DNA from: Microvirga pakistanensis
GTDB taxonomy: Bacteria > Pseudomonadota > Alphaproteobacteria > Rhizobiales > Beijerinckiaceae
Assembly (NCBI RefSeq): GCF_004458765.1
Contig: NZ_SPJX01000184.1
Span: 248,001-312,000 of the forward strand
DNA length: 64,000 bases
Reading direction: 5' to 3'
Under the pieces are notes generated by a model. The model was given only the letters and a program-made list of their open reading frames with translations, made no database searches and was not told the origin of the DNA. The translations under genes and the position numbers were made by a program. Below, in pieces: positions 40,830-52,304 of the stretch; position 1 is the stretch's first letter, and each line of letters starts with the position of its first letter.

Positions 40830-41831
40830 GTGCACATCATCGCTCATGAGGGGACGGTAGCAGCAAGACCGAAGGCGAGGAGTCGTTGGTGGCGTGACGC
40901 CGCCGGGATCGCTCTGATCGCGGCCTGCGGCGCGGCAGGCTTTTGGCTGTTCCCGGACAATCTCGCGCTGCTCACACGGATCGTCGCGGTGGCTCTGCTG
41001 GTCCTATCGATCGATCTCATCGTCGGCTATTGCGGCGTTGCGACTCTCGGGCAGGCGGCCCTTTTCGGAGCCGGCGCCTACGCGGCGGGCATCGCCTGCG
41101 TGAACGGCGTGACGGAGCCCATGACGCTGATCGCCATCGGGGCGGCGGCCGGCGCCGTGGCCGGTCTGCTCATGGGCGCCATCATGCTGCGGGCGCACGG
41201 CCTGGCCCAGCTCGTTCTCTCCATCGCTATCGTGCAGCTGTTCCACGAAGCCGCCAACAAGGCGTCCGCCTATACCGGCGGCAGCGATGGTTTGGCGGGC
41301 CTGATGGTAAGCCCGCTCTTCGGCCTCTTCGAGTTCGATCTCTGGGGGCGCACGGCCTATCTCATGGGGCTCGCGCTTCTCCTGCTCGTCTTCATCGCGC
41401 TCAAGTTCGTCGTGGCGTCTCCCTTCGGAATGCTGTGCCGTGGTATCAAGCAGGATCCGATCCGCATCCGCGCCATGGGCGCGTTCGTGTTTCCGGTTCT
41501 GCTGAAGATGTTCGTGATCTCGGGAGCCGTCGCGGGGATGGGCGGTGCCCTGGCGGCCATCTCGACCCAGGTTGTCGGCCTCGACAGCGTGAGCTTCGAA
41601 CTCTCGGCGAACGCGCTCGTCATGCTGGTGCTCGGCGGCCTCGGCACGCTCTATGGCGCCCTGGTCGGTACCGTGATCTTCATGGGTTTCGAGCATGTGG
41701 TGTCCGCCTTCAACCCGTTCCACTGGATGACGATGGTGGGCGCATTGCTGATTGCGGTGGTGCTGGCGGCGCCCGGCGGCTTGAGCAGTCTGATGGAAAA
41801 GGTGTCCGCCTCGAAAGGGAGGAGTTCATGA
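40830..41831 (+). CDS. LivM-type ABC permease (aromatic acid uptake)
   Basis: A 333-aa permease that begins with GTG one base after the LivH-type stop. It shows the LivM landmark SIDLIVGYCGVATLGQAALF and about nine membrane segments; the C-terminal loop AMGAFVFPVLLKMFVISGAV is the ATPase-contact region. It overlaps the LivG-type gene by four bases (ATGA). Confidence 0.94.
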   Translation: MHIIAHEGTVAARPKARSRWWRDAAGIALIAACGAAGFWLFPDNLALLTRIVAVALLVLSIDLIVGYCGVATLGQAALFGAGAYAAGIACVNGVTEPMTLIAIGAAAGAVAGLLMGAIMLRAHGLAQLVLSIAIVQLFHEAANKASAYTGGSDGLAGLMVSPLFGLFEFDLWGRTAYLMGLALLLLVFIALKFVVASPFGMLCRGIKQDPIRIRAMGAFVFPVLLKMFVISGAVAGMGGALAAISTQVVGLDSVSFELSANALVMLVLGGLGTLYGALVGTVIFMGFEHVVSAFNPFHWMTMVGALLIAVVLAAPGGLSSLMEKVSASKGRSS

Positions 41832-42592
41832 GCGCGCTCTTCCAGGTCGAGAACCTGTCCAAGTCCTTCGGCGGTCTGGCCGTCAGCCGCGACATATCCC
41901 TGTCGATGCCGGCGGGCGAGCGGCTGGCGCTCATCGGACCCAACGGAGCCGGCAAGACGACCTTCGTCAACCTCGTGACGGGCCAGCTCAAGCCCAGCGC
42001 CGGGCGCGTCCTGTTGAACGGACAGGATATCACGCAGCTGGGCGCCGTCCGTCGGGTCCGCAAGGGCTTGGTGCGCACGTTTCAGGTGACGCGCCTTTTC
42101 TCAGACCTCACGCCTGAGGAACATGTCACCCTGGCCGTGCTGCAGCGGGAAGGGAAAGCCACGCGGATCCTGAGCAGATTTCACGGGAACTCCCATGTCG
42201 CGGACGAGGTGAACGGCATTCTCGCCACGCTCGGGCTGCATGAGGTCGCGCGCCGCAAAGTGGGGCAGATCGCCTATGGTCAGCAGCGCCTGTTGGAGAT
42301 CGCCATTGCGCTTGCCCTCAAGCCGAAGGTGCTTCTGCTCGACGAGCCGGCCGCCGGCGTGCCTTCCGCCGATACGCCGCGGATCGAGCAGGCTCTGGAG
42401 CGCCTTCCGCCGAGCCTCGCCGTGCTCATGATCGAGCATGACATGGACCTCGTATTCCGCTTCGCCAAGCGTGTGGTCGTGCTTGCGGCGGGGGAGATCA
42501 TCTTCGAAGGATTGCCGTCCGAAGTGGCTGCCGATCCGCGCGTGCGCGAAGCTTACCTGGGGAATTATGCCAATGCCCGCAGCATCGCTTGA
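41828..42592 (+). CDS. LivG-type ABC ATPase (aromatic acid uptake)
   Basis: A 254-aa ATPase: Walker A GPNGAGKTTFVN, Q loop RTFQVTRLFSDL, signature IAYGQQRLLEIAIAL (a degenerate LivG-type form), Walker B KVLLLDEPAAGV and switch IEHDMDLVF. GGAG precedes the ATG at 41828, which overlaps the LivM-type stop. It works with the LivF-type subunit that follows. Confidence 0.95.
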   Translation: MSALFQVENLSKSFGGLAVSRDISLSMPAGERLALIGPNGAGKTTFVNLVTGQLKPSAGRVLLNGQDITQLGAVRRVRKGLVRTFQVTRLFSDLTPEEHVTLAVLQREGKATRILSRFHGNSHVADEVNGILATLGLHEVARRKVGQIAYGQQRLLEIAIALALKPKVLLLDEPAAGVPSADTPRIEQALERLPPSLAVLMIEHDMDLVFRFAKRVVVLAAGEIIFEGLPSEVAADPRVREAYLGNYANARSIA

Positions 42593-43289
42593 CGTCAAAA
42601 GCCTGAGTGCAGGCTACGGGCCCACAATCGTGCTGGAAGACGTGTCGTTCTCCGTGCGCGCCGGAGCGCGTCTGTCGATTCTCGGCCGTAACGGGATGGG
42701 CAAGACCACGCTGCTGTCGAGTCTCATGGGAATGAATCGGCGCTACGGCGGGGAAATCCTGGTCGACGGCAAGGATCTGGCGTCGCTGAAGAGCTCGGAA
42801 CGCGCCCGTCAGGGCATCGGGCTCGTGCCGCAGACACGCGACATCTTCCGTTCGCTCACGGTGGAGGAGAACCTGATCGTCGGGATCAAGGGACGTCCGC
42901 GCAGCGTCATCCAAGAGGCCTATGACATGTTTCCCCGCCTGTACGAGCGTCGGAACAACCTCGGTTGGCAATTGTCGGGAGGCGAGCAGCAGATGCTCTC
43001 CACGGCCCGCACGATCCTGGGCCGGCCCTCCGTGCTTCTGCTCGACGAGCCGCTCGAAGGCCTGGCTCCCGTCATCTGCGAGGAGCTGATGGCAGCCTTC
43101 ACGCGCCTGGCCTCAAGCGGCGAGATGACGATTCTGCTCGTGGAGCAGCGCCTGGAGAGCGCCCTCGATTTTGCCGAGTCGGTGCTGATCCTGGAAAGGG
43201 GCCGCATCGTCTGGCAGGGTGCGAGCGAAGCCCTGCGGGCCGATCACAACCTGATCGAGCATTATATCGGTGTCGGATCGCTGCATTGA
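42567..43289 (+). CDS. LivF-type ABC ATPase (aromatic acid uptake)
   Basis: A 240-aa ATPase: Walker A GRNGMGKTTLLSS, Q loop VPQTRDIFRSLTVEENL, signature LSGGEQQMLSTARTI, Walker B VLLLDEPLEGLAP and switch VEQRLESAL. The ATG at 42567 (or 42573) lies inside the end of the LivG-type gene, overlapping it by 26 bases after a GGGGA ribosome site. It ends nine bases before pcaD, linking transport to catabolism in one transcript. Confidence 0.94.
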   Translation: MPMPAASLDVKSLSAGYGPTIVLEDVSFSVRAGARLSILGRNGMGKTTLLSSLMGMNRRYGGEILVDGKDLASLKSSERARQGIGLVPQTRDIFRSLTVEENLIVGIKGRPRSVIQEAYDMFPRLYERRNNLGWQLSGGEQQMLSTARTILGRPSVLLLDEPLEGLAPVICEELMAAFTRLASSGEMTILLVEQRLESALDFAESVLILERGRIVWQGASEALRADHNLIEHYIGVGSLH

Positions 43290-43298
43290 GAGGTGGGC

Positions 43299-44093
43299 AT
43301 GGCATTCATTCGCGCAAACGGCATCGTTCTTCACTATCGGATCACCGGAAAACCCGGTGCGCCCGTCCTTGTGTTCAACAACTCGCTCGGGAGCGATTTC
43401 CGCATCTGGCAGGAGGTCGCGCCTGCCTTTGCGGACCGATTTCGCATCGTGCTTTACGATAAGCGCGGACATGGTCTCTCGGACGCGCCGCCCGCGCCTT
43501 ACACCCTGGACGAGCACACGGAGGATCTTCTCGCGCTGCTCGATCAGCTTGGGATCGGCAGCGCCGCTCTCCTTGGCCTGTCCGTCGGCGGCATGATCGC
43601 GCAATGTGCGGCCGTCCGGGCTCCCGAGCGCGTGACGGCGCTCGTTCTGTGCTGCACGGCAGCCAAGATCGGAACGCCTCAGCTCTGGGCGGAACGGATC
43701 GCCGCCGTCGAGAACGGCGGGATCGAGCCGATCGCGGAGAACGTTCTGCAGCGCTGGTTCACGCCGGATTTTCGTGAAACACGCAAGGATGAGCTGACAG
43801 GCTGGCGCAACATGCTGGTGCGTATTCCAGCCCACGGCTACGCCGGAACCTGCGCGGCCATTCGTGACGCGGACCTGACGTCCGACGCGGAACGCATCGA
43901 GGCGCCGACCTTCTGCGTGGCCGGCGATCAGGATGGCTCGACGCCGCCCGATGTCGTGCGCGGCACCTCAGACCTCATCCCGGGCGCGGAATTCGAGGTG
44001 ATCGACGGATGCGGGCACATCCCCTGCGTCGAGAAGCCTGCGGTTCTCACTCATCTGATTCAGAAACATCTTCGGGAGGCCGGTCTTGTCTGA
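43299..44093 (+). CDS. pcaD: 3-oxoadipate enol-lactonase
   Basis: A 264-aa alpha/beta hydrolase opening beta-ketoadipate enol-lactone to beta-ketoadipate. RITGKPGAPVLVFNNSLGSD is the oxyanion segment typical of PcaD, LLGLSVGGMIAQ contains the nucleophile serine, and DGCGHIPCVEKP the catalytic histidine. The length is that of stand-alone PcaD. The ATG at 43299 is preferred to a GTG six bases earlier. It overlaps pcaC by eight bases. Confidence 0.94.
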   Translation: MAFIRANGIVLHYRITGKPGAPVLVFNNSLGSDFRIWQEVAPAFADRFRIVLYDKRGHGLSDAPPAPYTLDEHTEDLLALLDQLGIGSAALLGLSVGGMIAQCAAVRAPERVTALVLCCTAAKIGTPQLWAERIAAVENGGIEPIAENVLQRWFTPDFRETRKDELTGWRNMLVRIPAHGYAGTCAAIRDADLTSDAERIEAPTFCVAGDQDGSTPPDVVRGTSDLIPGAEFEVIDGCGHIPCVEKPAVLTHLIQKHLREAGLV

Positions 44094-44478
44094 CAGGCAC
44101 GAGAGCGAACGCTACAAGGCCGGCATGACGGTCCGCCGACAGGTGCTCGGCGACGCGCATGTGGACCGCGCAACTGCGCAGATGGCGGATTTCGATGCCG
44201 ACTTCCAGACTTTCATCACGGAAGGGGCTTGGGGTTCGGTATGGTCGCGCCCGCATTTCACCAAACGCGAGCGATCCATCGTCACCATCGCGCTGCTCGC
44301 GGCTTTGGGGCATGACGAGGAGGTCGCCATGCATGTGCGCGCCACGCGCAATACCGGAGCGACCAAAGAGGACATCCGCGAGGCTCTCATGCATGTGGCG
44401 GTCTATGCAGGCGTGCCTGCCGCCAATCATGCCTTCAAGATCGTGAAGAGAGCCTATGACGAAATGGAAAAGGCTTAA
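44086..44478 (+). CDS. pcaC: 4-carboxymuconolactone decarboxylase
   Basis: A 130-aa enzyme converting gamma-carboxymuconolactone to beta-ketoadipate enol-lactone. Conserved PcaC blocks are [41 protein letters not shown]-like [20 protein letters not shown] and [19 protein letters not shown]. It starts with TTG at 44086 inside the pcaD end; GGGAGG lies upstream. No ATG start would keep the conserved N terminus. Confidence 0.94.
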   Translation: MSDRHESERYKAGMTVRRQVLGDAHVDRATAQMADFDADFQTFITEGAWGSVWSRPHFTKRERSIVTIALLAALGHDEEVAMHVRATRNTGATKEDIREALMHVAVYAGVPAANHAFKIVKRAYDEMEKA

Positions 44479-44513
44479 GAGCAAGAACAGCGGCTTCGTC
44501 AGGGAGGGCAGCC

Positions 44514-45239
44514 ATGTCGGATCAGGGATCATTCTACCAGCGCGACAGGAACTGGCACCCGCCGGCCTTCGCGCCGCAATACAAGACCACCATCCTGCGC
44601 TCCCCGCAATATCCGCTCCTGTCGCTTGACAATACACTCTCGGAGATGACCGGGCCTGTGTTCGGACACGACAAGCTCGGGCCGCTCGACAACGATCTGA
44701 TCCGCAATTTCGCCAAGACCGGCGACCCCATCGGCCAGCGCATCGTCGTCTATGGCCGCGTGCTCGACGAAAATGCCCGTCCCGTCCCCGGCGCTCTCCT
44801 CGAGTTCTGGCAGGCCAATGCGGGTGGCCGCTACCGGCACAAGAAGGAGACCTATCTCGCGGCCATCGATCCGAACTTCGGCGGCTGCGGGCGCACGATC
44901 ACGGATGAGGAGGGACGATACTGGTTCCGCACCATCAAGCCCGGCGCCTATCCCTGGCCGAACGGCGTCAACGACTGGCGGCCTGCACACATCCATTTCT
45001 CGGTCTTCGGTCAGGCCTTCGCGCAGCGCCTCATCACCCAGATGTATTTCGAAGGCGATCCGATGATCTGGCAATGTCCCATCGTTTCGACCATTCCCGA
45101 CAAGGTGGCCGTTGAGCAGTTGATCGCTGCGCTCGATCGGGACAACACGCTTCCGATGGATGCGCTCGCCTACAAATTCGACATCGTCCTGCGCGGCCGC
45201 CGCTCGACGATGTTCGAGAACCGCATGGAGGGTAACTGA
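44514..45239 (+). CDS. pcaH: protocatechuate 3,4-dioxygenase beta subunit
   Basis: A 241-aa subunit holding the catalytic iron of the intradiol dioxygenase. The four ligands are visible: Tyr107 in GGRYRHKKE, Tyr146 in [10 protein letters not shown], and His159 and His161 in [12 protein letters not shown]. It cleaves protocatechuate to 3-carboxy-cis,cis-muconate with PcaG. AGGGAGG precedes the ATG. It shares one base with pcaG (TGATG). Confidence 0.97.
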   Translation: MSDQGSFYQRDRNWHPPAFAPQYKTTILRSPQYPLLSLDNTLSEMTGPVFGHDKLGPLDNDLIRNFAKTGDPIGQRIVVYGRVLDENARPVPGALLEFWQANAGGRYRHKKETYLAAIDPNFGGCGRTITDEEGRYWFRTIKPGAYPWPNGVNDWRPAHIHFSVFGQAFAQRLITQMYFEGDPMIWQCPIVSTIPDKVAVEQLIAALDRDNTLPMDALAYKFDIVLRGRRSTMFENRMEGN

Positions 45240-45865
45240 TGGTCCAGAAGCTCGAACGCTTGAAGGAATCTCCCTCCCAGACCGCAGGGCCCTACGTCCA
45301 TATCGGAGCCACGCCGAATTGGGTCGAGATCACCGGAGTATGGAACGAAGACCTCGGCCTGATCCTGGTCGGACCCGAGACGAAGGGCGAGCGCATCATC
45401 GTGAAGGGGCGCATCTTCGACGGCAGCGGCACGCCTTTGAAGGATGCCCTCGTCGAGATCTGGCAGGCGGACGCGGAGGGACTCTACAACAGCCCTCAGG
45501 AGAAACGCGGCCAGGCCGATCCGCATTTCACCGGATGGGGACGCCAGCCCACGGACGGCGTGACGGGCGAGTTCAAGTTCGAGACGATCAAGCCTGGCCG
45601 TGTGCCCTACAAGGACGGTCGGCTCATGGCGCCGCACATCACGTTCTGGATCGTGGCGCGGGGCATCAATATCGGGCTGCACACGCGCATGTATTTCGGC
45701 GACGAAGCGGCTGCCAACGCGGAATGCCCCGTGCTGGCGCGCATCGAGCACAAGGTTCGTGTTGCGACCCTCGTCGCATCGCGCAGCGAGGAAAACGGCC
45801 TGCCCACCTACACCTTCGACATCCATCTGCAGGGTGAGAAGGAAACCGTGTTTTTCGATATCTGA
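45239..45865 (+). CDS. pcaG: protocatechuate 3,4-dioxygenase alpha subunit
   Basis: A 208-aa alpha subunit that assembles with PcaH and lacks the iron ligand set. Family segments are SPSQTAGPYVHIG, the dioxygenase strand DALVEIWQADAEGLYNSP, FETIKPGRVPYKDGR, and APHITFWIVARGINIGLHTR, in which a single histidine replaces the HxH of the beta subunit. It begins at the last base of the pcaH stop. Confidence 0.96.
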   Translation: MVQKLERLKESPSQTAGPYVHIGATPNWVEITGVWNEDLGLILVGPETKGERIIVKGRIFDGSGTPLKDALVEIWQADAEGLYNSPQEKRGQADPHFTGWGRQPTDGVTGEFKFETIKPGRVPYKDGRLMAPHITFWIVARGINIGLHTRMYFGDEAAANAECPVLARIEHKVRVATLVASRSEENGLPTYTFDIHLQGEKETVFFDI

Positions 45866-45876
45866 TTGGATCCAGC

Positions 45877-46722
45877 ATGGCGAAGTTTCAGAGCCTTCAG
45901 GAGGCTGTCAGGGATAATCTCCGCGATGGCGACATTGTCGCCTTCGAGGGATTCACCCATCTTATTCCACATGCCGCAGCCCACGAGGCGATCCGCCAGG
46001 GGCGCAAGGATCTTACGCTGATCCGCATGACCCCCGACATCATCTATGATCAGATGATCGGCATGGGCCTCGTGAAGAAGGTTGTCTTTTCCTACGCGGG
46101 CAACCCCGGCGTCGGCCTGCTGCGCCGCATGCGCGACGCCATCGAGAACGGCTGGCCGCGGGCCATCGAGACGGTGGAGCACAGCCATGCCGCCATGGCG
46201 AACGCCTACGAGGCCGGAGCGTCCGGTCTGCCATGCGCGGTCTTTCGCGGCTATCGCGGCGCCGGCCTGAAGGACGTGAATCCCGAAATCCGCAGCGTCA
46301 CATGTCCGTTCACGGGCGAGGAGCTGGCCGCCGTTCCGGCCCACCGGCCGGACGTCGCGTTCATCCATGCGCAAAAGGCCAGCAGCCGTGGCGACGTGCT
46401 CATCGAGGGCATCATCGGCGTGCAGAAGGAAGCGGTGCTCGCGTCCAAGCGCGCTGTCGTGACCGTCGAGGAGATCGTCAATGACTTCGACGATCTTCAC
46501 CCGAACCTCTGCGTGCTGCCTCACTGGACGATCACGTCCATCGTCCATGTGCCCGGTGGCGCGCACCCGTCGTACACACACGGATATTACGAGCGCGACA
46601 ACGCGGCCTATCTCGAATGGGACAAGGTCTCCGCGGATCGCGATCTGTTCATGCAATGGATGAAGACGAACGTTCTTGAAGCGGGCCCGGAGGCCTTCGC
46701 AGAACGTGTGAAAGGGCTGTGA
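45877..46722 (+). CDS. pcaI: 3-oxoadipate CoA-transferase subunit A (CatI/glutaconate-transferase type)
   Basis: A 281-aa alpha subunit of a family I CoA-transferase, with DGDIVAFEGFTHLIPHAAAH, the glycine-rich SYAGNPGVGLLRRM and VNPEIRSVTCPFTGEELAAV. The length and sequence style fit the CatI/GctA subgroup rather than the shorter ScoA-like PcaI of about 230 aa, so the symbol denotes role. It activates beta-ketoadipate with succinyl-CoA. It lies between pcaG and the B subunit gene. Confidence 0.9.
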   Translation: MAKFQSLQEAVRDNLRDGDIVAFEGFTHLIPHAAAHEAIRQGRKDLTLIRMTPDIIYDQMIGMGLVKKVVFSYAGNPGVGLLRRMRDAIENGWPRAIETVEHSHAAMANAYEAGASGLPCAVFRGYRGAGLKDVNPEIRSVTCPFTGEELAAVPAHRPDVAFIHAQKASSRGDVLIEGIIGVQKEAVLASKRAVVTVEEIVNDFDDLHPNLCVLPHWTITSIVHVPGGAHPSYTHGYYERDNAAYLEWDKVSADRDLFMQWMKTNVLEAGPEAFAERVKGL

Positions 46723-46724
46723 CC

Positions 46725-47513
46725 ATGGCGACGATCACCGACTTCACCCCCAACGAAATGATGACGATTGCGGCCTCCCGCGCCCTGTCGAATGACGATG
46801 TGTGTTTCGTCGGCATCGGCGCGCCTTCGGCGGCCTGCAACGTGGCGCGGCTCACCCATGCGCCGGACATCACCCTGATCTATGAAAGCGGAACCATCGG
46901 CACGGCGCCCAACGTCCTGCCGCTCTCCATCGGGGACGGGGAGTTGTGCGAGACCGCGCTCACCACCGTTTCGGTGCCCGAGATGTTCCGCTACTGGCTG
47001 CAGGGCGGACGAATCTCCATCGGGTTTCTGGGCGCCGCCCAGCTCGACCGTTTCGGCAACATCAATACCACGGTGATCGGCGACTATCACAAGCCCAAGG
47101 TGCGCCTGCCGGGCGGCGGCGGCGCGCCGGAGATCGCCACCTCCTGCAAGGAGGTCTTCATCACCATGAAGCAGGCGACGCGCGGCATGGTGGAGACAAT
47201 CGACTTCTACACCTCCTTCGGCCACGGGGACGGCGGCGACCACCGCCAGCGCCTCGGCATCACGACGAAGGGGCCGACGCTCCTGATCACCGATCTGGCG
47301 CTCTGGAAGCCGGATCCGGAAACCAAGGAATTCACCGTCATATCCATGCATCCGGGCGTCACCCGGGAGCAGGTGCAGGATACCTGCGGATGGAAGGTGC
47401 GCTTTTCCGAGCGTGTGGAAGAAACGCCGCCGCCGACCGAGCTCGAGCTCACCACGCTGCGTGAGCTCCAGGCACGCACCGAGCGCGCCCATGGCGGCAA
47501 GAAGGGGAGATGA
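46725..47513 (+). CDS. pcaJ: 3-oxoadipate CoA-transferase subunit B (CatJ type)
   Basis: A 262-aa beta subunit. TLIYESGTIGTAPNVLPLSI includes the glutamate expected to form the CoA thioester, and FGNINTTVIGDYHKPKVRLP, GGGAPEIA the surrounding loops. Subgroup as for subunit A. The ATG at 46725 is chosen; a GTG six bases earlier overlaps the subunit A stop. Its stop overlaps an ATG of the thiolase gene. Confidence 0.92.
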   Translation: MATITDFTPNEMMTIAASRALSNDDVCFVGIGAPSAACNVARLTHAPDITLIYESGTIGTAPNVLPLSIGDGELCETALTTVSVPEMFRYWLQGGRISIGFLGAAQLDRFGNINTTVIGDYHKPKVRLPGGGGAPEIATSCKEVFITMKQATRGMVETIDFYTSFGHGDGGDHRQRLGITTKGPTLLITDLALWKPDPETKEFTVISMHPGVTREQVQDTCGWKVRFSERVEETPPPTELELTTLRELQARTERAHGGKKGR

Positions 47514-47515
47514 CC

Positions 47516-48721
47516 ATGCGCGAGGCTTACATCTGCGCTTATGTGCGCACGCCGATCGGCCGCTACGGCGGGGCTCTGTCGGGCGTGCGCGCCGACGATC
47601 TCGCGGCCGTTCCGCTCAAGGCGCTCCTCGAACGGCATTCGCAGATCGACTTCGAGGCCGTCGATGACGTGATCTACGGCTGCGCCAACCAAGCCGGCGA
47701 GGACAACCGCAACGTCGCCCGCATGGCCCTGCTGCTGGCGGGGCTGCCCGGCTCCGTGCCCGGCACCACCATCAACCGCCTGTGCGGCTCGGGCATGGAT
47801 GCGGTGATCACGGCAGCGCGCGCCATCAAGGCTGGCGAGGCCGAGCTGATGATCGCCGGCGGCGTCGAGTCCATGTCACGCGCGCCTTTCGTCATGCCCA
47901 AGGCGGAAACGGCGTTCTCGCGTACGGCCGAGATTCATGACACCACCATCGGCTGGCGCTTCGTCAACCCGCTGATGAAGGCCCAGTACGGCGTCGATTC
48001 CATGCCCGAGACGGGTGAGAACGTGGCCGAGGAATTCCGCGTCTCGCGTGCGGATCAGGACGCCTTCGCGCTGCGCTCGCAGCAGAAGGCGGCCGCCGCG
48101 CAGGCGAGCGGTCGCTTGGCGCGTGAGATCGTCCCGGTGACGATCCCCAGGCGCAAGGGCGAATCCGTGATCGTCGACCGCGACGAGCATCCGCGCGCCG
48201 ACACCACCCTGGAGCAACTGGCCAAACTGCCAACTCCGTTCCGCCGGGACGGCACGGTTACGGCCGGCAATGCGTCGGGTGTCAACGATGGGGCTGCGGC
48301 GCTCATCATCGCCTCCGAAGAGGCGATGCGCCGCTATGGCCTCGAACCCCTGGCGCGCGTGCTTGGCGGGGCGGCCGCGGGCGTGCCGCCTCGGATCATG
48401 GGCATCGGCCCGGTGCCGGCCGCGCGCAAGCTGTGCGCTCGGCTCGGGCTCAAACCCTCGGACTTCGACGTGGTGGAGCTGAACGAAGCGTTCGCCAGCC
48501 AGGGGATTGCGGTGCTGCGCGAGCTCGGGATCGCGGAGGATGCCGGGCACGTGAACCCGAATGGCGGCGCGATCGCTCTCGGCCATCCGCTCGGCATGTC
48601 GGGAGCGCGGATCACGGGGACCGCTGCGCTGGAGCTGACGATTACGGGGGGGAAGCGTGCGCTCGCCACCATGTGTGTTGGCGTCGGCCAGGGCATCGCC
48701 GTCGCCCTCGAAGCCGTGTGA
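47516..48721 (+). CDS. pcaF: beta-ketoadipyl-CoA thiolase
   Basis: A 401-aa thiolase splitting beta-ketoadipyl-CoA into succinyl-CoA and acetyl-CoA. Active-site residues are visible: the nucleophile cysteine in [14 protein letters not shown], the histidine in [15 protein letters not shown] and the second cysteine in [34 protein letters not shown] is the usual N terminus of this thiolase branch. GGGGAG lies before two ATG codons (47510 and 47516). Confidence 0.96.
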   Translation: MREAYICAYVRTPIGRYGGALSGVRADDLAAVPLKALLERHSQIDFEAVDDVIYGCANQAGEDNRNVARMALLLAGLPGSVPGTTINRLCGSGMDAVITAARAIKAGEAELMIAGGVESMSRAPFVMPKAETAFSRTAEIHDTTIGWRFVNPLMKAQYGVDSMPETGENVAEEFRVSRADQDAFALRSQQKAAAAQASGRLAREIVPVTIPRRKGESVIVDRDEHPRADTTLEQLAKLPTPFRRDGTVTAGNASGVNDGAAALIIASEEAMRRYGLEPLARVLGGAAAGVPPRIMGIGPVPAARKLCARLGLKPSDFDVVELNEAFASQGIAVLRELGIAEDAGHVNPNGGAIALGHPLGMSGARITGTAALELTITGGKRALATMCVGVGQGIAVALEAV

Positions 48722-48739
48722 CCATCGAGGAGCTTCGTC

Positions 48740-49800
48740 ATGCAGGCGCATCCCCATCCCTTGCTGCAGTCTCTCGTCGGCGACGAGACGGTAGGGGCAT
48801 TCTTTTCCAACGAGGCCGAACTCTCGGCCTCGTTGGAGACGGAGGCCGCGCTTGCCCGGGCGCAGGCGGAGGCCGGGATGATCGGGAAGGAGGCCGCGCA
48901 GACAATCGCCGAGATCTGCCGCAGCTTCCAGCCGGACTGGAGCAAGCTGGCGGACGGTCTCGCGCAGGATGGCGTGATCGTTCCCGCATTGGTCAAGCAA
49001 TTGCGGGCGGCGGTCGGCGAGCCGCACGGAAAGGCCGTTCATCTCGGCGCAACGAGCCAGGACATCATCGACACGGCGCTTGTCCTTCGCCTGAAAAGCA
49101 TCGTCGAGATCCTCGACCGCCGCGTGGATGACCTCATCTCTGCTCTCCGGGATCTACGGGTGCGGGATGGCGCGGTGCAGCTCATGGCTCACACGCGCAT
49201 GCAGCAGGCCTTGCCGTTCACGGCCGCCGACAAGATCGACACCTGGCTGCGGCCGCTGGAGCGCCATGCCGAAAGCCTGGAGAACCTCGCCCCGCGTCTT
49301 CTGGTGGTGCAGCTGGGCGGGCCCGTCGGAACACGTGCAGAAATGAAAGGACATGGCGACGCGGTCGCCGAGGCCATGGCGGGGATCCTCGGTCTCGGCT
49401 ACGGCCCGCCCTGGCATTCGCAGCGGGACCGGATCGGCGAATTCGCCGCCTTTCTCTCGCTCCTATCCGGCACGCTCGGGAAGATCGGACAGGATCTGGC
49501 CCTGATGGCGCAGAACGAGGTGGGAGAGGTCCGCCTCGCATCGGGCGGCGGATCGTCCGCCATGCCGCACAAGTCCAACCCGGTCCAGGCGGAGGTGCTG
49601 ATCGCGCTCGCCCGCTACAATGCCGGGCTGCTCGGCACGCTCCATCAGGCTCTCGTGCATGAGAACGAGCGTTCGGGCGCCGCGTGGACGCTGGAATGGC
49701 TCGTGCTGCCCCAGATGGTGACGGCAACGGCGACTGGATTGAACAGGGCGCAGGCGCTCGTGCAGAGCATGACTTTCCTGCCGGCCTCGGCCGGCGATCG

Positions 49801-49804
<4 letters not shown>
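48740..49804 (+). CDS. pcaB: 3-carboxy-cis,cis-muconate cycloisomerase
   Basis: A 354-aa fumarase/aspartase-superfamily enzyme with the superfamily signature [18 protein letters not shown] and the region [14 protein letters not shown]. It lactonises 3-carboxymuconate. Rhizobial PcaB proteins are of this shorter length; pseudomonad ones have about 100 extra residues. GAGGAG precedes the ATG. It ends the pca transcript and overlaps by a few bases the 3-prime end of an antisense small gene. Confidence 0.94.
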
Positions 49805-51266
<1,462 letters not shown>

Positions 51267-51293
51267 GCTCACCAGGATGTGAACAGCGTGTAA

Positions 51294-51332
51294 GACCAGT
51301 ATGGACAGGTGGCGACCAATATGAGACCAGTT
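51294..51332. repeat. three short GACCA direct repeats between pobA and the phosphatase gene
   Basis: GACCAGTAT (51294), GACCAATAT (51314) and GACCAGTTA (51325) are near-identical units 20 and 11 bases apart, close to whole helical turns, just before the GTG start at 51337. This spacing suits a cooperative protein-binding site, but the match is short. Confidence 0.3.
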
Positions 51333-51336
51333 AGGG

Positions 51337-52230
51337 GTGACCCTGACTGCTCCCGATCTCCGCCTCCGGTCCCTGTACGGGCGATCTTCGCCGGGCTCCC
51401 GCATCAACGAGGATGGGCTGGGACTGCTCGGCCATTCCGCCTGGATCATCGACGGGGCTACAGGCCTCTCGATTGAGCAGCTGACCAAGGGCGGCAGCGA
51501 TGCGGCTTGGCTTGCCCGTGCAATCAACGAAATCCTGGAGGAGCAGGCAGCCACGGGAAGCTCAGGTGCGATGCTTCTCCACCAGTTGGAAGCGGACCTG
51601 CGCCTGGCCTTCGAGGCGGCGACCACCCATCTTCCTGGCCGTCATGCCCACCATGCTCCCTCCGCCTGTCTCGGCCTGATCCAGGTCCGGCAGGCAGGCG
51701 CCGGGCGCGTGAGGGCCGAGGGGACCTTCCTCGGGGATGTGGTCGCCCTGGTGCCCTCGGAGCGGGGCGTAGCCCGCTGGACCGATGAGCGGGCGAAGCC
51801 CTTCGAGAGGAAGACGCTTGCGGCACTCAATCCCGAGGCCCATGAGCCCGAGGCCCATGAGCCGGGCCGGCTGCCGGAGGCTGTCCGCCGTCAGATTCTG
51901 GAGAATCGCACCAAGCTCAACCAGCCGGACGGCTACTGGGTCGTGAGCCCGTCCCTGCCTTTCGCCGGGTGCGCGTTGAGGTTTGAGGCACAGGTGGAAC
52001 TTGGTGCGCCGATCGTTCTCGCCACGGATGGTTTCATGCGCCTCGTTGACGTTTTTCGAGCCTATACGGATCATTCCCTCCATGCTGCCTTGGCCGCGGG
52101 CAGAGGGGACGTTCTCATGGACGAATTGCGGGCGCTGGAACGGGATGACCTCCTGTCCCGGGCGTATCCGCGTGTTAAGACGCACGACGACGCGACCGTG
52201 CTCGTCATCGCGGCCCAGACAGGCGGCTAG
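51337..52230 (+). CDS. PP2C-like serine/threonine phosphatase
   Basis: A 297-aa protein with the metal-site pattern of PP2C phosphatases: SRINEDGLGLLG, AWIIDGATGL, IVLATDGFMRLVD and KTHDDATVLVI hold the aspartates. An insert contains a tandem duplication (EAHEPEAHEP). It begins with GTG at 51337 and has no clear ribosome site. It is cytosolic, with unknown target. It lies 74 bases before the sugar transporter binding-protein gene in the same direction, so partial co-transcription is possible. Confidence 0.75.
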   Translation: MTLTAPDLRLRSLYGRSSPGSRINEDGLGLLGHSAWIIDGATGLSIEQLTKGGSDAAWLARAINEILEEQAATGSSGAMLLHQLEADLRLAFEAATTHLPGRHAHHAPSACLGLIQVRQAGAGRVRAEGTFLGDVVALVPSERGVARWTDERAKPFERKTLAALNPEAHEPEAHEPGRLPEAVRRQILENRTKLNQPDGYWVVSPSLPFAGCALRFEAQVELGAPIVLATDGFMRLVDVFRAYTDHSLHAALAAGRGDVLMDELRALERDDLLSRAYPRVKTHDDATVLVIAAQTGG

Positions 52231-52304
52231 AGACTCCGAAGGGCAGATCGAACGGCTGTCCGCCGGAGGGAGGATCAAGGACTTCAACGATGAGGGAAGC
52301 GACA

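Noticed and set aside
51836-51865. Short tandem repeat inside the PP2C-like gene as a phase-variable element
   Set aside because: Only two 15-base units, both in frame (EAHEP twice), so slippage would not switch the gene off.
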